Of a stretch of DNA of 64,000 nt, positions 33,363-43,420 are shown one piece after another. How positions within the stretch are numbered: the first letter of the stretch is position 1; every line of letters starts with the position of its first letter. Below the pieces are notes generated by a model. That model saw only the letters and a list, made by a program, of their open reading frames with translations, made no database searches and was not told where the DNA came from. Origin of the DNA: Verrucomicrobiota bacterium (GTDB lineage: Bacteria > Verrucomicrobiota > Verrucomicrobiia > Chthoniobacterales > UBA10450); NCBI GenBank assembly GCA_003218375.1, contig QHNH01000017.1, forward strand, positions 136,390-200,389, given 5' to 3'. The position numbers and the translations under genes were made by a program.

Positions 33363-35993
33363 TCAGCTTCGCCACCAGACCGGTCCAACCGGTTTGATGA
33401 CTCGCTCCCAGGCCCGCGCCGGTGTCGCCGTGGAAATATTCGTGGAACCAATAGTGATCGCGATCATGCCCGGCGCTGAGCGCATCGCCGCAGGACCGCT
33501 CGAAGGGCCGAGCACGTTCAGCGTCATGAAGCGGCCCGAACCGGTCGGGCATTCCACCTTGAATTCGTCGCCGTAATAATGATGGAACTTTTGGAGCGAC
33601 TCGATCAGCAGATAATTGATGGGCAACCAGACCGGCCCGCGCCAGTTCGAGTTGCCGCCAAACATGTTGCTCTGCGATTCTCCCGGATCGTAACGGACGA
33701 CACGCTCGCCCCCATCTTCCCAATGGAGAACGTAGGGATGTTCGCCGTGAGACTTACTCAGCGACCGCACTCCGAAGTCACTCAGGAATTCATTCGGATC
33801 CAGCATCCGGCGCAGGAGACATTTCATCCGATGACCGCGCGTGATCGAAATCAGGCGGCGATCGCCCGCACCCGGCTCGTGCCAGCGTGAGATGAGGCTG
33901 GCGAGATCGGGCCGGTTTTCGAGGTACCATTCGAGTCGTTCCTTGAAGCCGGGCATCGCGTCGAGCAGCTCGGGCTCGATGGTTTCGACCGCGAGCAGCG
34001 GCATCAATCCAACCAGCGAGCGGACGCGCAACGGCAGGTAACGTCCGTCCGGCATGTGGAGCACGTCGTAATAAAATTCGTCCGGCTCGTCCCAAAGGCC
34101 GATCCCCTGGCCTCCGAGATTGTTCATCGCGCCGGCGATCCCGAGGAAATGCTCGAAGAACTTCGTCGCGATATTTTCGTAGACGGGATTCTCGCGGGCC
34201 AGCTCGAGCGCCATTCGCATCAGGTTGAGGCAAAACATTCCCATCCAGCTGGTGCCGTCGCTTTGCTCGAGATGGCCGCCCCCGGGGAGCGGCGCGCTCC
34301 GATCGAACACGCCGATGTTATCCAGCCCGAGGAAACCGCCCTGGAAAATATTTTTCCCTTCCGAGTCTTTCCGGTTCACCCACCAGGTGAAAGAGATAAG
34401 CAGCTTGTGAAAAACCGTTTCGAGAAAAGCGCGATCGCCTTTGCCGGTTTGTTTCTCCTCGATTTTGTAAACGCGCCAGGCGGCCCAGCCGATCACGGGC
34501 GGATTCACGTCGCCGAAATTCCATTCGTAGGCGGGCACCTGGCCGTTCGGATGCTGGTACCATTCGCGCAGGATGATATCGAGCTGGCCCTTGGCAAAGA
34601 GCGGATCGACCAGCGCCAGCGGCAGACAATGGAAGGCCAGGTCCCAGGCCGCGTACCACGGATACTCCCATTTGTCCGGCATCGACATGACGCGCTCGTT
34701 GTAGAGATGGCGCCACTCAGCGTTGCGGCCGGACTTTCGTTCTCGGGGCGGAGCCGGCTGGCCGGGATCACCCTCGAGCCAATCTTCGATGATGTAATAA
34801 TAGAATTGCTTGCTCCAAAGCATCCCCGCCAGCGCCTGCCGATGGATCAGCTTGTGTTCCTCGCTTAAACAGGACGGTTCCAGCGCGGCGTAAAATTCGT
34901 CCGCCTCGTTTTTCCGCGCGCGCATAACCGGCTCGAATTGCTCGAACGCATCCTGTTCCAGCACCGGCAAACAAACCGGCCGCGGAATTTTTCCCGGCTC
35001 GCCGGACGGATGTTCTTCCACCGCTTCTCCCACACGGCCGAACCAGAGCCGCACCGCTTTGCTCGCTCCCGGCTCGATCGTAAACGCATAATGCGCGGCC
35101 GCCTTGGTTCCCACGCGCTCGGGGTTCACCACGTCTTTTCGGCCATGGACGATGAAATCGTTGATTCCATCTTTCACGAACTGATGCCGGCTCGGCGAAG
35201 AAAAGAGGCGCTCGGAATTTGTTTCGTTTTCGGTGAAGAGCAGTTCGCTCGCGTCTTTGCAATGGAGCGTGTAATCGCCGAGCGCCGGATGGTTCGCCTG
35301 AATGGTGGGACAACGTTCCGCGAGATCCGAGCTGGCGCGGAGCACACACCGCCGATCGCCCCGGCCCCACGCCCAGGTATTGCGAAACCAAAGCGTCGGC
35401 AAGACATGCAGCTCCGCTGGTTCCGGCCCGCGATTGGTTGCCGTCACGGAAATGAAAAAATCGTCTGGATCGACCTTGGCGTATTCGAGAACGATGTCGA
35501 AATAGCGCTGATCGCGCAGGATGCTCGTGTCCCACAATTCCGGCTCCGGCGCTTCTTTTGGCCGCCCGTAATTGGCCGCCACCAGTTCCTCGTAGGGAAA
35601 CTGGGTCTGCGGATACCGATACAGCATCCGCATGTAGCTGTGGGTCGGCGTGCAATCGGTATAGAAATAAACCTCCTTCACATCTTCGCCGTGCGATCCC
35701 TGCGGACCGGTTACGCCGAAGAGACGCTCCTTCAAGAACGGATCTCGTCCGTTCCAGAACGCGAACGCGAGGCAGAGCCGCTGCTTGAAATCGCAAATGC
35801 CGCCGATGCCATCCTCGCCCCAGCGGAACGCGCGCGACCGTGCCTGATCGTGCGAGAAATAATTCCACGCGTCCCCGTTCGCGCTGTAATCCTCCCGCAC
35901 CGTGCCCCAGGCCCGCTCCGCCAGATACGGCCCCCAGAGATGCCAGCGCTCGTCCTTGTTATTTTCCGCGAGGCGCTGCTGCTCGGCGTTCAT
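33363..35993 (-). CDS. GH63-type glucosidase, frameshifted near the 3' end
   Basis: 876 residues as read. It matches the bacterial GH63 / MGH1-like glucosidases: [18 protein letters not shown] at the start, [31 protein letters not shown] with the likely catalytic Asp, and [15 protein letters not shown]. After MTLNVLG (around base 33510) the frame loses the family pattern. The expected ending ([20 protein letters not shown] ... to a stop at 33304) is in another frame of the same strand. An indel or small deletion between about 33475 and 33515 therefore shifts the frame. The active-site part is intact. It could be a damaged gene or a sequence error. Confidence 0.85.
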   Translation of the reverse strand: MNAEQQRLAENNKDERWHLWGPYLAERAWGTVREDYSANGDAWNYFSHDQARSRAFRWGEDGIGGICDFKQRLCLAFAFWNGRDPFLKERLFGVTGPQGSHGEDVKEVYFYTDCTPTHSYMRMLYRYPQTQFPYEELVAANYGRPKEAPEPELWDTSILRDQRYFDIVLEYAKVDPDDFFISVTATNRGPEPAELHVLPTLWFRNTWAWGRGDRRCVLRASSDLAERCPTIQANHPALGDYTLHCKDASELLFTENETNSERLFSSPSRHQFVKDGINDFIVHGRKDVVNPERVGTKAAAHYAFTIEPGASKAVRLWFGRVGEAVEEHPSGEPGKIPRPVCLPVLEQDAFEQFEPVMRARKNEADEFYAALEPSCLSEEHKLIHRQALAGMLWSKQFYYYIIEDWLEGDPGQPAPPRERKSGRNAEWRHLYNERVMSMPDKWEYPWYAAWDLAFHCLPLALVDPLFAKGQLDIILREWYQHPNGQVPAYEWNFGDVNPPVIGWAAWRVYKIEEKQTGKGDRAFLETVFHKLLISFTWWVNRKDSEGKNIFQGGFLGLDNIGVFDRSAPLPGGGHLEQSDGTSWMGMFCLNLMRMALELARENPVYENIATKFFEHFLGIAGAMNNLGGQGIGLWDEPDEFYYDVLHMPDGRYLPLRVRSLVGLMPLLAVETIEPELLDAMPGFKERLEWYLENRPDLASLISRWHEPGAGDRRLISITRGHRMKCLLRRMLDPNEFLSDFGVRSLSKSHGEHPYVLHWEDGGERVVRYDPGESQSNMFGGNSNWRGPVWLPINYLLIESLQKFHHYYGDEFKVECPTGSGRFMTLNVLGPSSGPAAMRSAPGMIAITIGSTNISTATPARAWERVIKPVGPVWWRS

Positions 35994-36002
35994 CGGAGCC
36001 GA

Positions 36003-36042
36003 TTAGCAATCAAAAATCGCCAATCGGCAATCGAAAATCCAA
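36003..36042. repeat. low-complexity AATCGCCAATCGG repeat
   Basis: Words of the type GCAATC / CCAATCGGCAATCG / AAAATCCAATT are repeated imperfectly in the gap between guaA and the glucosidase gene. It resembles the other text-like intergenic tandem repeats here (37841-37960, 29459-29490). Confidence 0.5.
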
Positions 36043-37638
36043 TTACTCCCACTCGATCGTGCTCGGGGGCTTCGTCGAGATGTCGTAGCAGACGCGGTTG
36101 ACGCCTTTGACTTCGTTGATGATCCGGCTGGAAATGCGCGCCAGCAATTCGTAGGGGAGCCGCACCCAGTCCGCCGTCATTCCATCCTGACTTTCGACGA
36201 CCCGGAGCACGATCGTGTTTTCGTAGGTCCGCTGGTCGCCCATCACGCCGACGGAACGCACCGGCAAGAGGACGGCGAACGATTGCCAGACGCGATAATA
36301 CCAGTCGGACACTTTCATTTCGCTCACCACGATCGTGTCGGCGTCGCGTAAAATCCGGAGGCGTTCCGGCGTGACTTCCCCCAGAATCCGCACCGCCAGG
36401 CCCGGGCCGGGAAACGGCTGCCGGTAGACAATTTCTTTCGGCAGGCCCAGTTGCAGTCCGGCCTGCCGCACTTCGTCCTTAAATAACTGGCGGACCGGCT
36501 CGACCAGCTCGAAATGCATTTTCTCCGGCAGACCGCCGACGTTGTGATGGCTCTTGATCACGTGGGCCGGGTTTCCGCCGATCGCGACGCTCTCGATTAC
36601 GTCGGGATAGAGCGTGCCTTGGGCGAGAAAATGGTAACCGCCGTGGCTGCCGGAGCCGTTCGCGGCATCCTCCGCCAGCAATTCTTCGGTTGCGTGTTCG
36701 AATACTTTTACAAATTCGCGTCCAATAATTTTTCGTTTCTCCTCGGGATCGGTGATGCCTTGCAGCAATTTCAGGAAACGATCGGCCGCATCGACATACT
36801 TGAGCTTGATGTGAAAGTTTTCGTCGAACACCCGCTGCACCATTTCTTCCTCGCGCGAGCGGAGCAGACCGTTATTGACGAAGATGCAGGTGAGCTGATC
36901 GCCGATAGCCTTGTGCAACAACGCCGCGGTGACAGACGAATCGACGCCGCCGCTCAGCCCGAGGACCACCTTCTGGTCGCCCACCTGCCGGCGGACGCGG
37001 TCGCACGCCTCCTCGATGAACGACCCCATCGTCCAATCCATCGAGCACCCGCAAATGTGGAAGACAAAATTCTGGATGATCTCTTTCCCGCGCGGCGTGT
37101 GCGCGACCTCGGGATGAAACTGGAGCGCGTAAAGTTTCCGGGCCGGATCTTCCATCGCGGCGAAAGGCGCGTTCTCGGTGTGCGCGGCGCTGCGAAAACC
37201 CGCGGGCATTGCCGTGACGTTGTCACCGTGGCTGCACCAAATATCGATTTGGTCGCCGATCCCGTCGAAAAGCTTAGAGCCGTTCGCGACGTGCAGCATG
37301 CCCGCGCCATACTCGCGCCGGTCGCTGAACTCCACCTGTCCGCCGAGGTGATGGGCCATCAACTGCATCCCGTAACAAATGCCGAGCACCGGAATGCCGA
37401 GCGAAAAAATCTTCGGGTCCGGATGCGGGGCGCGCTCGTCGTAAACGCTGGCCGGCCCGCCCGAGAGCACGATCCCTTTCGGCGCCAGGGCCGCCGCTTC
37501 CTCCGCCGGAATATTGAACCGGACTATTTCCGAATAGACTTGGCACTCGCGAATCCGCCGCGCGATCACCTGAGTGTACTGCGAACCAAAATCGAGAATC
37601 AGGATTTTCGAATGCGCGGTCGCGACAGTCTTGGTCAC
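36043..37638 (-). CDS. guaA: GMP synthase (glutamine-hydrolysing)
   Basis: 531 residues from a GTG start. The N-terminal class I glutamine amidotransferase domain has [18 protein letters not shown], the nucleophile Cys in [15 protein letters not shown], and FHPEVAHT. The ATP-pyrophosphatase domain has the P-loop [17 protein letters not shown]. The dimerisation domain ends [17 protein letters not shown], the canonical GuaA C-terminus. It converts XMP to GMP in purine synthesis. The GTG overlaps the stop of the small lipoprotein gene upstream (GTGA). Confidence 0.97.
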   Translation of the reverse strand: MTKTVATAHSKILILDFGSQYTQVIARRIRECQVYSEIVRFNIPAEEAAALAPKGIVLSGGPASVYDERAPHPDPKIFSLGIPVLGICYGMQLMAHHLGGQVEFSDRREYGAGMLHVANGSKLFDGIGDQIDIWCSHGDNVTAMPAGFRSAAHTENAPFAAMEDPARKLYALQFHPEVAHTPRGKEIIQNFVFHICGCSMDWTMGSFIEEACDRVRRQVGDQKVVLGLSGGVDSSVTAALLHKAIGDQLTCIFVNNGLLRSREEEMVQRVFDENFHIKLKYVDAADRFLKLLQGITDPEEKRKIIGREFVKVFEHATEELLAEDAANGSGSHGGYHFLAQGTLYPDVIESVAIGGNPAHVIKSHHNVGGLPEKMHFELVEPVRQLFKDEVRQAGLQLGLPKEIVYRQPFPGPGLAVRILGEVTPERLRILRDADTIVVSEMKVSDWYYRVWQSFAVLLPVRSVGVMGDQRTYENTIVLRVVESQDGMTADWVRLPYELLARISSRIINEVKGVNRVCYDISTKPPSTIEWE

Positions 37639-37820
37639 GGATGCGTTTCCTTGATGGTGGGGTCGTCGGAACGATCCATGGGGCCGAGCGTGCCGTTGCC
37701 GGTAATGCCGCGCTGGAATTTTTCTGGCACCTCCTGCATCACGGGCTTTTCGAGCGGATCAGCGCAACCGGCGAGGAGAATCGCGTTTGCGATCAAGAAA
37801 GCGATAGAGAAGGCCTTCAA
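37635..37820 (-). CDS. small putative lipoprotein ahead of guaA
   Basis: From a TTG at 37820 the product has 61 residues: [16 protein letters not shown] is a signal with a lipobox (LAGC), followed by a short polar tail. A longer version from ATG at 37940 would translate the tandem repeat (SFVIRHSSFVIF), which is less likely to be native. It overlaps guaA by four bases and may be translationally coupled. No family recognised. Confidence 0.55.
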   Translation of the reverse strand: MKAFSIAFLIANAILLAGCADPLEKPVMQEVPEKFQRGITGNGTLGPMDRSDDPTIKETHP

Positions 37821-37840
37821 ACGCGAAGAATACTTGGAAA

Positions 37841-37960
37841 AGTGACGAGTGACAAGGGGCGAAAAAATGACGAATGACGAATGACGAATGACGAATGACA
37901 AGTAAAGAGGCCGCGGAACGGCTGGTTTGAAACTCGTCACACGTCACATGTCACCTGTCC
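37841..37960. repeat. TGACGAA tandem repeat with inverted partner
   Basis: Four and a half direct copies of TGACGAA (37867-37899), flanked on the left by GTGACGAGTGACAAGG and on the right by the roughly complementary CTCGTCACACGTCACATGTC. It can fold into a hairpin and fills the divergent gap between the lipoprotein/guaA and aat genes, so their promoters must lie in or beside it. Confidence 0.75.
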
Positions 37961-37963
37961 CCA

Positions 37964-38536
37964 ATGATTGACCCGGAAGTTTTGCTCCAGGGATACCGCC
38001 TCGGCGTCTTCCCGATGGCGATGGCTGATGGTGCCATCGAATGGTTCTCGCCCGATCCGCGCGCCATTTTGCCGCTCAAGGAATTTCATGTGCCGCATAC
38101 GCTCGAGCGAGCTGTCCGCAAAAAGAACTTCGAGATTCGGTTCGACGTTTCCTTCACGGAAGTGATGCGAGAATGCGCGCGACGGCCGGAGACTTGGATC
38201 AATGACGAGATCATCGCGAGTTACACGCGTCTCCATCAACTCGGCCACGCCCATTCCATCGAAGCGTGGCGGGACGGGAAGCTGGCCGGCGGCCTTTACG
38301 GCGTCGCGAGCGGCGGCGCGTTCTTCGGCGAATCGATGTTCCACCACCTCCGCGATGCCTCGAAGATCGCCCTGCTCGGTTTGGTCAACCACCTCCAGAA
38401 GCGGCGCTTCGTTCTTCTCGACACCCAATGGCTCACCCCTCATCTGCAACAATTCGGCGCCATCGAAATCCCGCGCTCCGATTACCTCCATCTTCTCGCC
38501 ACGGCGGTGAACTTGCCGCGAAGTTTCGTGGACTGA
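37964..38536 (+). CDS. aat: leucyl/phenylalanyl-tRNA-protein transferase
   Basis: 190 residues, usual length for Aat. Family signatures: YRLGVFPMA, IEWFSPDPRAILPL, FHVPHTLERAVR, FTEVMRECARR, GHAHSIEAWRDGKLAGGLYGVASGGAFFGESMF, and FVLLDTQWLTPHL. It attaches Leu or Phe to proteins with N-terminal Arg/Lys for degradation by ClpAP/ClpS (N-end rule). A tRNA-Phe gene, one of its substrates, lies 115 bp downstream. Confidence 0.95.
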   Translation: MIDPEVLLQGYRLGVFPMAMADGAIEWFSPDPRAILPLKEFHVPHTLERAVRKKNFEIRFDVSFTEVMRECARRPETWINDEIIASYTRLHQLGHAHSIEAWRDGKLAGGLYGVASGGAFFGESMFHHLRDASKIALLGLVNHLQKRRFVLLDTQWLTPHLQQFGAIEIPRSDYLHLLATAVNLPRSFVD

Positions 38537-38651
38537 CTCTTCTCGCCATCCTCAATCCTCCATTCTCTATCCTCGTCCTGTTTCCGTTTGCTCCCTGCCG
38601 CGAATTCCGCATAGTGACGCCCGCCACGCTTTTCGCGTGATCGCGCACCAG

Positions 38652-38724
<73 letters not shown>

Positions 38725-38741
38725 CACCTCTTTAAGAGTGA

Positions 38742-38766
38742 GACATGCGGAAGCATGTCCCTCCGA
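38742..38766. repeat. half copy of the GGAGGGACG palindrome family
   Basis: ACATGCGGAAGCATGTCCCTCC followed by GAACTA matches the right half of the element at 60851-60934 (AAGCACGTCCCTCCGAA). It forms a small hairpin just beyond the stop codon of the outer-membrane barrel gene, where it may serve as a transcript end. Confidence 0.55.
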
Positions 38767-38767
38767 A

Positions 38768-40015
38768 CTAGAATTTCAGGGTGACTTGCGCGGCGATGAG
38801 ATTTTCGCCGTTCCGCAAAGTTTCCTGGCGGCTGAAGCTGTATTGCAGTTTCGCCTGCAGGTAATCGGTGAAGCGATAACCGAGAGCGGCGTCGATGCGC
38901 CAGATGTCGTTGCCCCATTTTGAGCGGTGATCCTCGTCGCGGACGGTGCCGAAGAGCTGCTGGTTCCAACGCAGCGCGCCGAAGAGTTGGGAAGTGATCT
39001 TGTATTTCGCCTCGAAGTAATAGGAAAAAGTGTCGGCGTTGCCGATCCGCGGCACCTCAAAGCGCGCTTCGTAGAATTCCGCCCATAATTGAAGGTGATG
39101 CCAGGCGAAGGAAAGGTCCTGCGCCAGGACGAGCTCGCGATAGTCGCCAATGCCGCGGCCGGGTGGCAGATCAGGCACGGCGTTGGAACGAAGATAAGGA
39201 CCGCCGCTGGCGGACAACCCGAGGTTCCACATTTCATTCGGGCGAAAGCCCAGGCGCCCGCTGAAAGTAGGATCTTCGAAACCGGTTTGGGTGATGTTCC
39301 AGGATTCAGGGCGAGAGGCGAGAGCCGCATTCTTCATTTCCGCGGCGTAATCGAATCGGCCGCAGGAGCCGGAGATCGCGGCGCCGGTGGAGTAGCTCGG
39401 CCCCCAGAGGATGGGAAGGCGCAGATATTTGTCTGAGTAATCGCGGGTATCGTACTCACCGACGTGGCCCCATTCCAGAAGTTCGTCGGTCTCATCTGGC
39501 GCGCCAGTGTCCCAGATGCCGGTGAGATTTTCGTAAGGCAGCGGCGCGTTGATGAATGGATTTTGCCAGGAGTCGTGTCGCTGGACCCAGTTGCCGACCA
39601 CGGTGGCGAATTGTCCGATCTGAATGTTGATGTTCTTTGCAGGGCTGTAACGGATAAAATATTCGTCGAGCCGGATCTGGGCGCCGTCATCGCTCGGGTC
39701 GAAGCCGCGATCCACGCGCGTTTGCGCGAAGAGATAAATGTTCGACCCGATTTGGGCGTCGAGGAACAAGCGCAGCCGCGGGTTTAGCAGGAAATTGCGG
39801 CTGGAAAAAATCAGGCCAGGCGCGGGTTGGTCGATGAAATAGGTCTCGAGATCGACGAGGCCGCTCAACTGAAAATGAAAGCGGTCCTGCGAATCGTTGA
39901 GGGAAAGTGAGTCATGGACTTTTTCGAGAAAATCGGCGCGGGCAGTGACGACGAGCGCAAAGGCCAGGGCGAGCCATCGACAATTTCGAAAGGGAATGGG
40001 GGAACTAGGCGGCAT
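38768..40015 (-). CDS. outer-membrane beta-barrel protein (porin-like)
   Basis: 415 residues from the ATG at 40015, which begins a signal peptide (WLALAFALVVTARA). The mature part alternates aromatic and polar residues in strands (FHFQLSGLVDLETYFI, IYLFAQTRVDRGFD, LFGALRWNQQLFG), with IQIGQFATVVGNWVQR resembling phosphate-selective or alginate-type porins. It ends in Phe (AAQVTLKF), the usual barrel-insertion signal. Its start overlaps the end of the histidine kinase gene by 11 bases, so it is probably made by coupled translation. Substrate unknown. Confidence 0.85.
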   Translation of the reverse strand: MPPSSPIPFRNCRWLALAFALVVTARADFLEKVHDSLSLNDSQDRFHFQLSGLVDLETYFIDQPAPGLIFSSRNFLLNPRLRLFLDAQIGSNIYLFAQTRVDRGFDPSDDGAQIRLDEYFIRYSPAKNINIQIGQFATVVGNWVQRHDSWQNPFINAPLPYENLTGIWDTGAPDETDELLEWGHVGEYDTRDYSDKYLRLPILWGPSYSTGAAISGSCGRFDYAAEMKNAALASRPESWNITQTGFEDPTFSGRLGFRPNEMWNLGLSASGGPYLRSNAVPDLPPGRGIGDYRELVLAQDLSFAWHHLQLWAEFYEARFEVPRIGNADTFSYYFEAKYKITSQLFGALRWNQQLFGTVRDEDHRSKWGNDIWRIDAALGYRFTDYLQAKLQYSFSRQETLRNGENLIAAQVTLKF

Positions 40016-42275
40016 AAAGAAGTTTGTCGATGGTTTGGCGGAGCGCATCGAGCGTGACCGGTTTATCGAGGACGACATCCACCGGTGCCGGTTGCGAGCC
40101 GCTGACTTCGATCAACGCCCCAAAGCCGGTGAGCATGATCACGGGGATATCGTGTCTCACTTGCTTGATGAATCGCGCCGTCTGATCGCCACTCATCTCC
40201 GGCATCACGCGATCGAGAACGACGAGATCGAAATCGTTGCGCTGGAATTTTTCCAGGGCCTCGCGTCCGCTCGCCGCCGTGGAAACCGAATGCCCATCGC
40301 AACGCAGGTAGGCGGAGACGACTTCAAGAACGCGGGGTTCATCGTCGACAATGAGGACGTTCAGTAACGCCTTCGATCGTGTGCCGGAAGGGGCCACGGC
40401 TGTCAGCGGCGAACTTTCCGCCAGCGGGAGGCGAATGATGAAGGTGGTTCCCTGGCCGGCGGCGGATTCGATTTCCAATTTGCCGCGGTGCCGCTCGATG
40501 ATCCCGTAAACCATCGAAAGACCGAGGCCGGTGCCGCGCTCGCCTTTGGTGGAGAAAAACGGTTCGAGGCAACGCTGGCGGACTGCTTCCGTCATGCCGG
40601 TCCCGGTATCGCGCACGCGAATCACCGCCTCGTTGCCCTCGATCGAAGTCTCGATGGAAACGTGGCCGCCTTCAGGCATCGCATCGACGGCGTTGAAGAT
40701 GAGATTGGTCAACACTTCGCGGAGCGCGGATTCCTGGCCGGCGACGAACGGTGATGCCTGGATCTCCGCGGTGACCATGACAGTCAATCCCTTGGCCTGA
40801 GTCTGGTTCCGCCACTTCGGCTCGGTGAGGGAAACGGCTTGTTGCACGATCTTGGCCAGGTCGACGACGGGAAATTCCTCATCCGTCTCAGCGGGCCGGT
40901 AAAATTCACGCAGACGACTGACGACGCTGGCCGCGTCTTTGGCCGAGGTCCGCAACATTTCCAGACAGCGGCGCGCTTCCACCTTGTTATCGAGCAACCG
41001 GTCATTGTGCAGGAGCAACTCAGCGAACCCGAGAATGGGCGTGAGGTTGTTGTTGAAATCGTGCGCGATGCCGCTGGCCATCTGGCCGATCGCACTGAGC
41101 CGCTCCTGTTGAATGACCTGTTGCTGGGTGGCCTTCAATTCATTGAGCGCTTTTTCCAGCTCGCGATTACTCGCGCGCAAATCATCTTCGGCTTGCTTGC
41201 GCCGGGTCAGGTTCTCGACGGAACCGGCCACAATTTTCTCGACCGGTTTGGAAAGGCCTTTGGCCACGAACAGACTGGCGGCGAATCCAAAGGAAAGCAC
41301 GACGAGCCCGAACGCGATGATCTTCCAGCGCAGCGCCTGTTCTTCCCGAATCGACGCGGCGAGCGGATACAGACAAACCTGATAGGCGGGGGCGAATTGC
41401 GTCTCCGGGTCGAGCGCTTTGTAATAGAGAAGATGGGAACCGCTTTCGAGCTCGATCGGGAAATGGCCGGCCGTTTTTTTACCCGAGGCAGCGCGGACCT
41501 GTTCGGCAACAAGACGGCGGTCAGCTGCCTCGAGGCTTTCGATGTAGAGCCGTTGATTTAGCCAGATCCCGCTTTTGATGGCGCGGGCGCGATCGCTTTC
41601 CGTGTCCTCGAAATGAGTGATCGGAAAACCGACTACGAGCGCGCCGAGGCTGCGGCCGTTGGGAGCGCGAATCTGGGTCAGGACAACTTTGCGCAGCGCC
41701 GTGGGACGATTTCCGCGGGCCATGGCGATGAACCCAACGGCTTGATCATCCTCCTGGCGCAGCATTTTTCCCAGGCTGGACAAAGACTCATCGAGTGACG
41801 GCTGATCGATGAGCCCGGCGGGATGACGTTCGGGCGGCAGCACGAGACCGTCCGCGTCGAGAAAACGAAAGAACGATGCGCGGCTTACGTCGGGCGCATT
41901 CTCGGTCGAGGCGCCCGAGCGGTCCAGGAGTCCTTCCAGTTCGGTGAGCGCGTTTTGATACAGATCATCGATATCCCTTTCCTCCAAGGCCGCGCGCAGC
42001 CTGACCGCGTGCGAAATGACGAGGCATTTTTCCGTGATGATTTCCGATTGGGCTTCTTGAATTTTCAGGAACGATTGGACTCGGCTTTGGAATTGGGCGT
42101 CGAGCACCTGCTGCTGGTTCGCCCGCCGATTTTTCTCGGCGAGATAGACAGTGGCGGTCGTCACGGCGAGAACCACGAGCATCATCGCGAGGAGCAGCTT
42201 CGCGCGAAAGCTGAGCGTTCCCGTAAAACTGTACTTGGAGATAATGGCTTGGTTACTTGGCTGGAAAATCGACAT
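40005..42275 (-). CDS. hybrid sensor histidine kinase with C-terminal receiver
   Basis: 756 residues. A membrane span at about 25-45 is followed by a ~250-residue periplasmic sensor region with a DUF3365/CHASE-like look, a second span at about 320-340, and a coiled linker. The HisKA domain has His405 (GIAHDFNNNLTPILG), and the HATPase domain has NAVDAMPEGG, DTGTGM and GTGLGLSMVYG. A receiver domain follows with Asp688 in VVLDRVMPEMSG. No DNA-binding output domain is encoded here, so a separate regulator must exist. It lies in an overlapping operon between a cupredoxin-like protein and an outer-membrane barrel, suggesting it senses a periplasmic solute or redox state. Confidence 0.93.
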   Translation of the reverse strand: MSIFQPSNQAIISKYSFTGTLSFRAKLLLAMMLVVLAVTTATVYLAEKNRRANQQQVLDAQFQSRVQSFLKIQEAQSEIITEKCLVISHAVRLRAALEERDIDDLYQNALTELEGLLDRSGASTENAPDVSRASFFRFLDADGLVLPPERHPAGLIDQPSLDESLSSLGKMLRQEDDQAVGFIAMARGNRPTALRKVVLTQIRAPNGRSLGALVVGFPITHFEDTESDRARAIKSGIWLNQRLYIESLEAADRRLVAEQVRAASGKKTAGHFPIELESGSHLLYYKALDPETQFAPAYQVCLYPLAASIREEQALRWKIIAFGLVVLSFGFAASLFVAKGLSKPVEKIVAGSVENLTRRKQAEDDLRASNRELEKALNELKATQQQVIQQERLSAIGQMASGIAHDFNNNLTPILGFAELLLHNDRLLDNKVEARRCLEMLRTSAKDAASVVSRLREFYRPAETDEEFPVVDLAKIVQQAVSLTEPKWRNQTQAKGLTVMVTAEIQASPFVAGQESALREVLTNLIFNAVDAMPEGGHVSIETSIEGNEAVIRVRDTGTGMTEAVRQRCLEPFFSTKGERGTGLGLSMVYGIIERHRGKLEIESAAGQGTTFIIRLPLAESSPLTAVAPSGTRSKALLNVLIVDDEPRVLEVVSAYLRCDGHSVSTAASGREALEKFQRNDFDLVVLDRVMPEMSGDQTARFIKQVRHDIPVIMLTGFGALIEVSGSQPAPVDVVLDKPVTLDALRQTIDKLLYAA

Positions 42276-42993
42276 GCAAAGTCATGCCAGTTTTCAATTC
42301 CACGGGACGCTGCCGGACGTCGTCGCCAGCCACCCAAGCTTTCAGCACGTAGTTACCGGGAGGAAGATGTTCCAGACGGTATCGGCCGGCGGTGTCTGTT
42401 TTTTGAAAATAAGGGGTTTCCAGAACGAGGATGGTGCCGCGCATTCTCTCGTGAATTTCGCAATGGATCGTAACCGCTCCCGGTTTATCGAAAACGACGA
42501 CGCTCGGTTTTTCATCCTTGCGGTAGCGGCCGAGGTCGAAGCGCTTGATTTTCGAGTAGGAAAAAACATTATGGTAAGTCTCATCCATGTTCGGGAACTC
42601 GACCGCGGTCCCGACCAGGATCGGCAGGAGATCGGGCGCAAACGCGACGTTCTTTTGCGCCACCTGGGCTTGGGACTTTTGAGCGCTGGCTGCCTGCGCC
42701 CGAAAATCGCCCTCGAGATAAACCACCGCCGCCGGCGGATTAGTTGGGGCGAGGGCGATATCGGGGGCCGTCGCGTAGCGCTGGTTCAGGCCGCGATCAA
42801 AAGAAGGTTTTGGAAGCTGGACGGTCCCTTCAATAACCACCTGGGCCCGAAGAGACCCGGCGGTCAAACCGACAATGAGACTGAGAATGGAGAAGCCGCA
42901 CCGCACATCTTCTGGAGGTAGCGAGAAAGGTGCCAGTCTGGCCCGCGATTCAGCCTCTGATTGCCCGCGCTCTGCGACAGAAACGCCGTTCAC
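42253..42993 (-). CDS. exported cupredoxin-like protein with carboxypeptidase-regulatory-like domain
   Basis: 246 residues from ATG 42993; a GTG at 42906 (GFSILSLIVGLTAGSLRAQ signal) would give a shorter, perhaps more natural start. The plastocyanin-like part shows type 1 copper ligands: His in DETYHNVFSYS, then Cys, His and Met in IHCEIHERMRG. A beta-sandwich follows (TDTAGRYRLEHLPPGNYVLKAW), similar to the methylamine-utilisation type of proteins. It is probably periplasmic. Its 3' end overlaps the histidine kinase start by 23 bases. It may carry electrons or copper, or provide the signal for the kinase; inferred. Confidence 0.85.
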   Translation of the reverse strand: MNGVSVAERGQSEAESRARLAPFSLPPEDVRCGFSILSLIVGLTAGSLRAQVVIEGTVQLPKPSFDRGLNQRYATAPDIALAPTNPPAAVVYLEGDFRAQAASAQKSQAQVAQKNVAFAPDLLPILVGTAVEFPNMDETYHNVFSYSKIKRFDLGRYRKDEKPSVVVFDKPGAVTIHCEIHERMRGTILVLETPYFQKTDTAGRYRLEHLPPGNYVLKAWVAGDDVRQRPVELKTGMTLHVDFPAK

Positions 42994-42994
42994 T

Positions 42995-43067
42995 GGCTTG
43001 GTAACTCAGTTGGTAGAGCAGAGGACCAAAAAGCCTCGTGTCGGGGGTTCAATTCCCTTCCCAGCCA
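42995..43067 (+). pseudogene. degenerate full-length copy of tRNA-Phe
   Basis: 73 nt aligned end to end with tRNA-Phe (38652-38724), differing at about six positions. The changes break an acceptor pair (T5 opposite C68), weaken the D stem (A10) and alter the anticodon loop to CCAAAAA. The invariant U33 is therefore lost and the GAA anticodon is gone, and the 31-39 pair is also broken. Same orientation as the intact gene. It is almost certainly not a working tRNA. Confidence 0.8.
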
Positions 43068-43077
43068 CCTCTTCGTA

Positions 43078-43419
43078 TCACTCTCCCGAGCCAAGTTCTG
43101 CGAGAAACGAATCGAGAGCTTGATCGACGCCCATGGCCCGCCTCCGCGCCAGATTGTACATATGATTCATGGTGGTGAACGCCCCGCCTTGCACGCTCGT
43201 TGTCAGATCCTCATCCGTAGCGCTGTCGAGCAAGAGCCCCGCCTCGTTGTAGATGGAAATTTGAAATAAGGATGGGGTTTTTTGTAGCAGTCGGACCGTC
43301 CAATTAGAGAAAGCCGCTTGCAACGTATTACGGTTCTCTGTCGCTTCCCATGGCACCTCTCCATCGCGCGTCTTTGCGGCGAGGCGGTCAACTATCGCGG
43401 CCAGTTTAGGGTTTTCCAT
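43078..43419 (-). CDS. unknown protein, second gene of a two-gene unit
   Basis: 113 residues, no signal peptide or membrane span. Features are a helical N-terminus (AAIVDRLAAKTRDGEVPWEATE), a central beta stretch (SLFQISIYNEAGLLLDSA) and a C-terminal helix (NHMYNLARRRAMGVDQALDSFL). I do not recognise it. The start lies one base after the stop of the upstream gene, so both are co-translated. Its 3' end lies 10 bp from the tRNA remnant. Confidence 0.65.
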   Translation of the reverse strand: MENPKLAAIVDRLAAKTRDGEVPWEATENRNTLQAAFSNWTVRLLQKTPSLFQISIYNEAGLLLDSATDEDLTTSVQGGAFTTMNHMYNLARRRAMGVDQALDSFLAELGSGE

Positions 43420-43420
43420 A

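Noticed and set aside
34938..36101. 387-codon open frame on the + strand
   Set aside because: It is antisense to the GH63-type gene; composition is that of a shadow frame.
36514..37845. 443-codon open frame on the + strand
   Set aside because: It lies antisense to guaA, whose identity is certain; a high-GC shadow frame.
37861..37900. Possible CRISPR array
   Set aside because: The unit is only seven bases and directly tandem, with no spacers and no cas genes.
42995..43067. Second functional tRNA with an AAA, CAA or CCA anticodon
   Set aside because: U33 is missing, acceptor and anticodon stems have mismatches, and the sequence is plainly derived from tRNA-Phe.
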